Of a stretch of DNA of 64,000 bases, positions 62,778 to 64,000 are shown piece by piece. The position numbers and the translations under genes are program-made. The notes under the pieces are model-generated. The model had not been told where the DNA came from. It saw only the letters and a program-made list of their open reading frames with translations, and searched no databases. Every line of letters starts with the position of its first letter. Position 1 is the first letter of the stretch. Origin of the DNA: JAANXG01 sp963731035 (GTDB lineage: Bacteria; Pseudomonadota; Gammaproteobacteria; Arenicellales; JAANXG01); NCBI GenBank assembly GCA_963731035.1, contig CAVSUY010000006.1:62001-126000 (forward strand), read 5' to 3'.

Positions 62778-62895
62778 GTCGGCATTTACGTCGGCAGCGG
62801 CGCTCGGTGCCGGCGCACGCATTTGTCGGGATCGTTGCTTTCGGCTTTCCTGCTTTCAGAGACGCTCATACCTCCTTGTATGTCGGAATCCCGAC

Positions 62896-63855
62896 CTACA
62901 GCGCGCTCCCTTCCCGGTGCGGCTCGTGCCGACTGAGGTAGTGCTGGCATTGGCCGACCAGTTCCTGCAGGCAGTCCTGCACGCTCCGCCCGGACGTGTC
63001 GAGGACATAGTTGGCGGCGCTGTAGTAGCTTTCCCGCTCTTCCAGTATGAGCTTGAGGTCGCTCATAGCCTCGGCATTGCCTTCCATCGGGCGCAGGTCG
63101 CCCTGGGCGATCACTCGGCTCATGTGTTCCTCAGGGCTCGCCTTGATCCATACGGTGTAGAAGGAGCCCAGCAGCGCATCGTAGGTTTGTTGCTCGGATA
63201 CGAGGCTGCCACCGGTTTCCACCACGACGCACTCGTTGTCGTCGATTACCCGGCGGACTGCCTGGTGCTCGAGGCGGCGGTATGCCTTCTGGCCGCCCAG
63301 GGAGAACAGTTCCGGCGTCTTCATTCCCGCCAGGTTCTCGATCACGTCGCCGAGCCGTATGAAGGGGACCTTGAGCCGCTGCGCCAGCAGGCCGCCCAGG
63401 GTCGTCTTGCCGCCGCCGCGCAGGCCCACCAGCGCGACGCCCCGCACCGGCCCCTTGGCGTCGGAGAACTGCTTGAGCAGCAGCGAGTATGCCGCCTTCT
63501 GCTGGTCCAGCGACAAGCGCCCGAGGAAAGTCAGCAGCGGCTTCAATTGAACGGCGCGGGACTGATTGTCGGGCAGCAGCTCCTGCAACTCGACGTTCAA
63601 CGCTTCGGCGAGCTGCCACAACAGCGCCACGGAAATATTGGCCTGGCCGCTTTCGAGCTGCGCCAGGTAGCGCTCCGAGATGCCGGAGTGCCGGGACAGG
63701 TCCTTGCGGCTCATGCCTCGCTGGGCACGGATGCCGCGAGTTCGTTCGCCGATGCCGGCGATGTACGCCTTGATCGGGTCGGCCATCGGTACGGAGTCGT
63801 CGGCGGCCGGCGTTGAGCCCCGGTACGCAGGCGTGTTTTCGGTTGGCTCAGTCAT
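62896..63855 (-). CDS. BoxR/BzdR-like regulator (HTH + shikimate-kinase-like domain)
   Basis: 319 aa. N-terminal XRE-type HTH (TRGIRAQRGMSRKDLSRHSG then ISERYLAQLESGQANIS), and a C-terminal shikimate-kinase-like domain with P-loop VALVGLRGGGKTTLGGLLA and FIRLGDVIENLAGM. BoxR and BzdR of Azoarcus-type bacteria have this architecture; they sense benzoyl-CoA and repress benzoyl-CoA degradation. No box or bzd catabolic gene is inside the window. It starts inside the end of the neighbouring dehydrogenase gene (8-base overlap). Confidence 0.87.
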   Translation of the reverse strand: MTEPTENTPAYRGSTPAADDSVPMADPIKAYIAGIGERTRGIRAQRGMSRKDLSRHSGISERYLAQLESGQANISVALLWQLAEALNVELQELLPDNQSRAVQLKPLLTFLGRLSLDQQKAAYSLLLKQFSDAKGPVRGVALVGLRGGGKTTLGGLLAQRLKVPFIRLGDVIENLAGMKTPELFSLGGQKAYRRLEHQAVRRVIDDNECVVVETGGSLVSEQQTYDALLGSFYTVWIKASPEEHMSRVIAQGDLRPMEGNAEAMSDLKLILEERESYYSAANYVLDTSGRSVQDCLQELVGQCQHYLSRHEPHREGSAL

Positions 63856-64000
63856 TGACCCGCAATACCACCTTGCCGGTTTGGCGGCCCGAGTCGAGGT
63901 ACGCCAGAGCCTGAAGTCCCTTGTCGAGTGGAAACATCTTGTCGACGACCGGCCGGATCTGCCGATGTCGAACGGCGTGCAGCAGGGCCCGGAACTCGTC
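63848..64000 (-). CDS. C-terminus of a medium-chain zinc/quinone-type dehydrogenase (partial)
   Basis: The window edge cuts this minus-strand gene; only the last 50 codons are present: RQIRPVVDKMFPLDKGLQAL and YLDSGRQTGKVVLRVND. These are the closing residues of MDR-superfamily NAD(P)H:quinone reductases and alcohol dehydrogenases. The stop at 63848 overlaps the BoxR-like start by eight bases, so the two genes are coupled. Confidence 0.75.
   Translation of the reverse strand, partial: DEFRALLHAVRHRQIRPVVDKMFPLDKGLQALAYLDSGRQTGKVVLRVND

Noticed and set aside
1..64000. tRNA or rRNA genes
   Set aside because: No T-loop-like and acceptor-stem combination or rRNA-like conserved block was found when reading the intergenic parts.

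Overview
The window is GC-rich, densely coded DNA from what looks like an environmental gammaproteobacterium. The evidence is a homodimeric AceE-type pyruvate dehydrogenase E1, a one-subunit class I fumarase, a Kdo/WaaP-type LPS kinase, a ModE/ModA molybdate module and several CoA-ester catabolic genes. No rRNA, tRNA or CRISPR array was seen. Genus and species cannot be assigned from the sequence alone.

Layout. 0-4.4 kb: two surface-polysaccharide glycosyltransferases and a chemoreceptor remnant. 4.4-8.7 kb: a lipoprotein, a frameshifted Tat-exported protein, two palindromic elements, and a minus-strand SDR / class II aldolase / TauD-like oxygenase set. 8.8-12.0 kb: a three-gene minus-strand cassette of HEAT/coiled-coil protein, ParA-type ATPase with an N-terminal HTH, and coiled-coil protein. 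12-25.9 kb: a mosaic of single genes, including a CorA-like protein, a broken flavin monooxygenase, PhyH, two glycosyltransferases, acetoacetate decarboxylase, a DUF2145 pair, an amine oxidase, a NUDIX-MBL fusion, and two more exported proteins with the same unusual leader.

26.2-36.2 kb: a TetR-controlled, translationally coupled operon for a biotin-dependent acyl-CoA carboxylase (beta, alpha), an enoyl-CoA hydratase and an acyl-CoA dehydrogenase. It is of the leucine (liu) or acyclic-terpene (atu) type and is followed by a DmdA-like GcvT-fold protein and a DadA-like oxidase. 36.5-45.6 kb: a membrane glycosyltransferase, overlapping MarR and GNAT genes, fumarase, aceE, a broken modE and an intact modA under a ModE-like box. 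45.8-50.4 kb: a small candidate biosynthetic locus, made of an isopropylmalate-dehydrogenase-like/isochorismatase-like fusion, an A-T-TE single-module synthetase with a Cys in place of the thioesterase Ser, and a possible 28-residue membrane peptide.

50.5-56.9 kb: a complete [NiFe]-hydrogenase maturation cluster hypF-C-D-E-A-B. hypA and hypB each carry one apparent single-base frameshift, and no hydrogenase structural genes are present. 56.9-64 kb: an HpaB-family flavoprotein, an LPS kinase, an ICMT-like methyltransferase, a Crp/Fnr fragment, a DUF1566 protein, an amidase, and a BoxR/BzdR-like regulator overlapping the end of a zinc/quinone-type dehydrogenase.

The best candidates for new biology are: (1) three unrelated exported proteins sharing one leader (twin Arg, then W-x-x-P-x-V-x-S-V-x-L-P-A-H-A-x-T-S); (2) the HEAT/ParA/coiled-coil cassette, which resembles a Pom-type positioning system; (3) the dehydrogenase-isochorismatase fusion beside the A-T-TE synthetase. 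Several genes are split by one-base indels. Whether these are true pseudogenes or sequence errors decides how many proteins here are functional.
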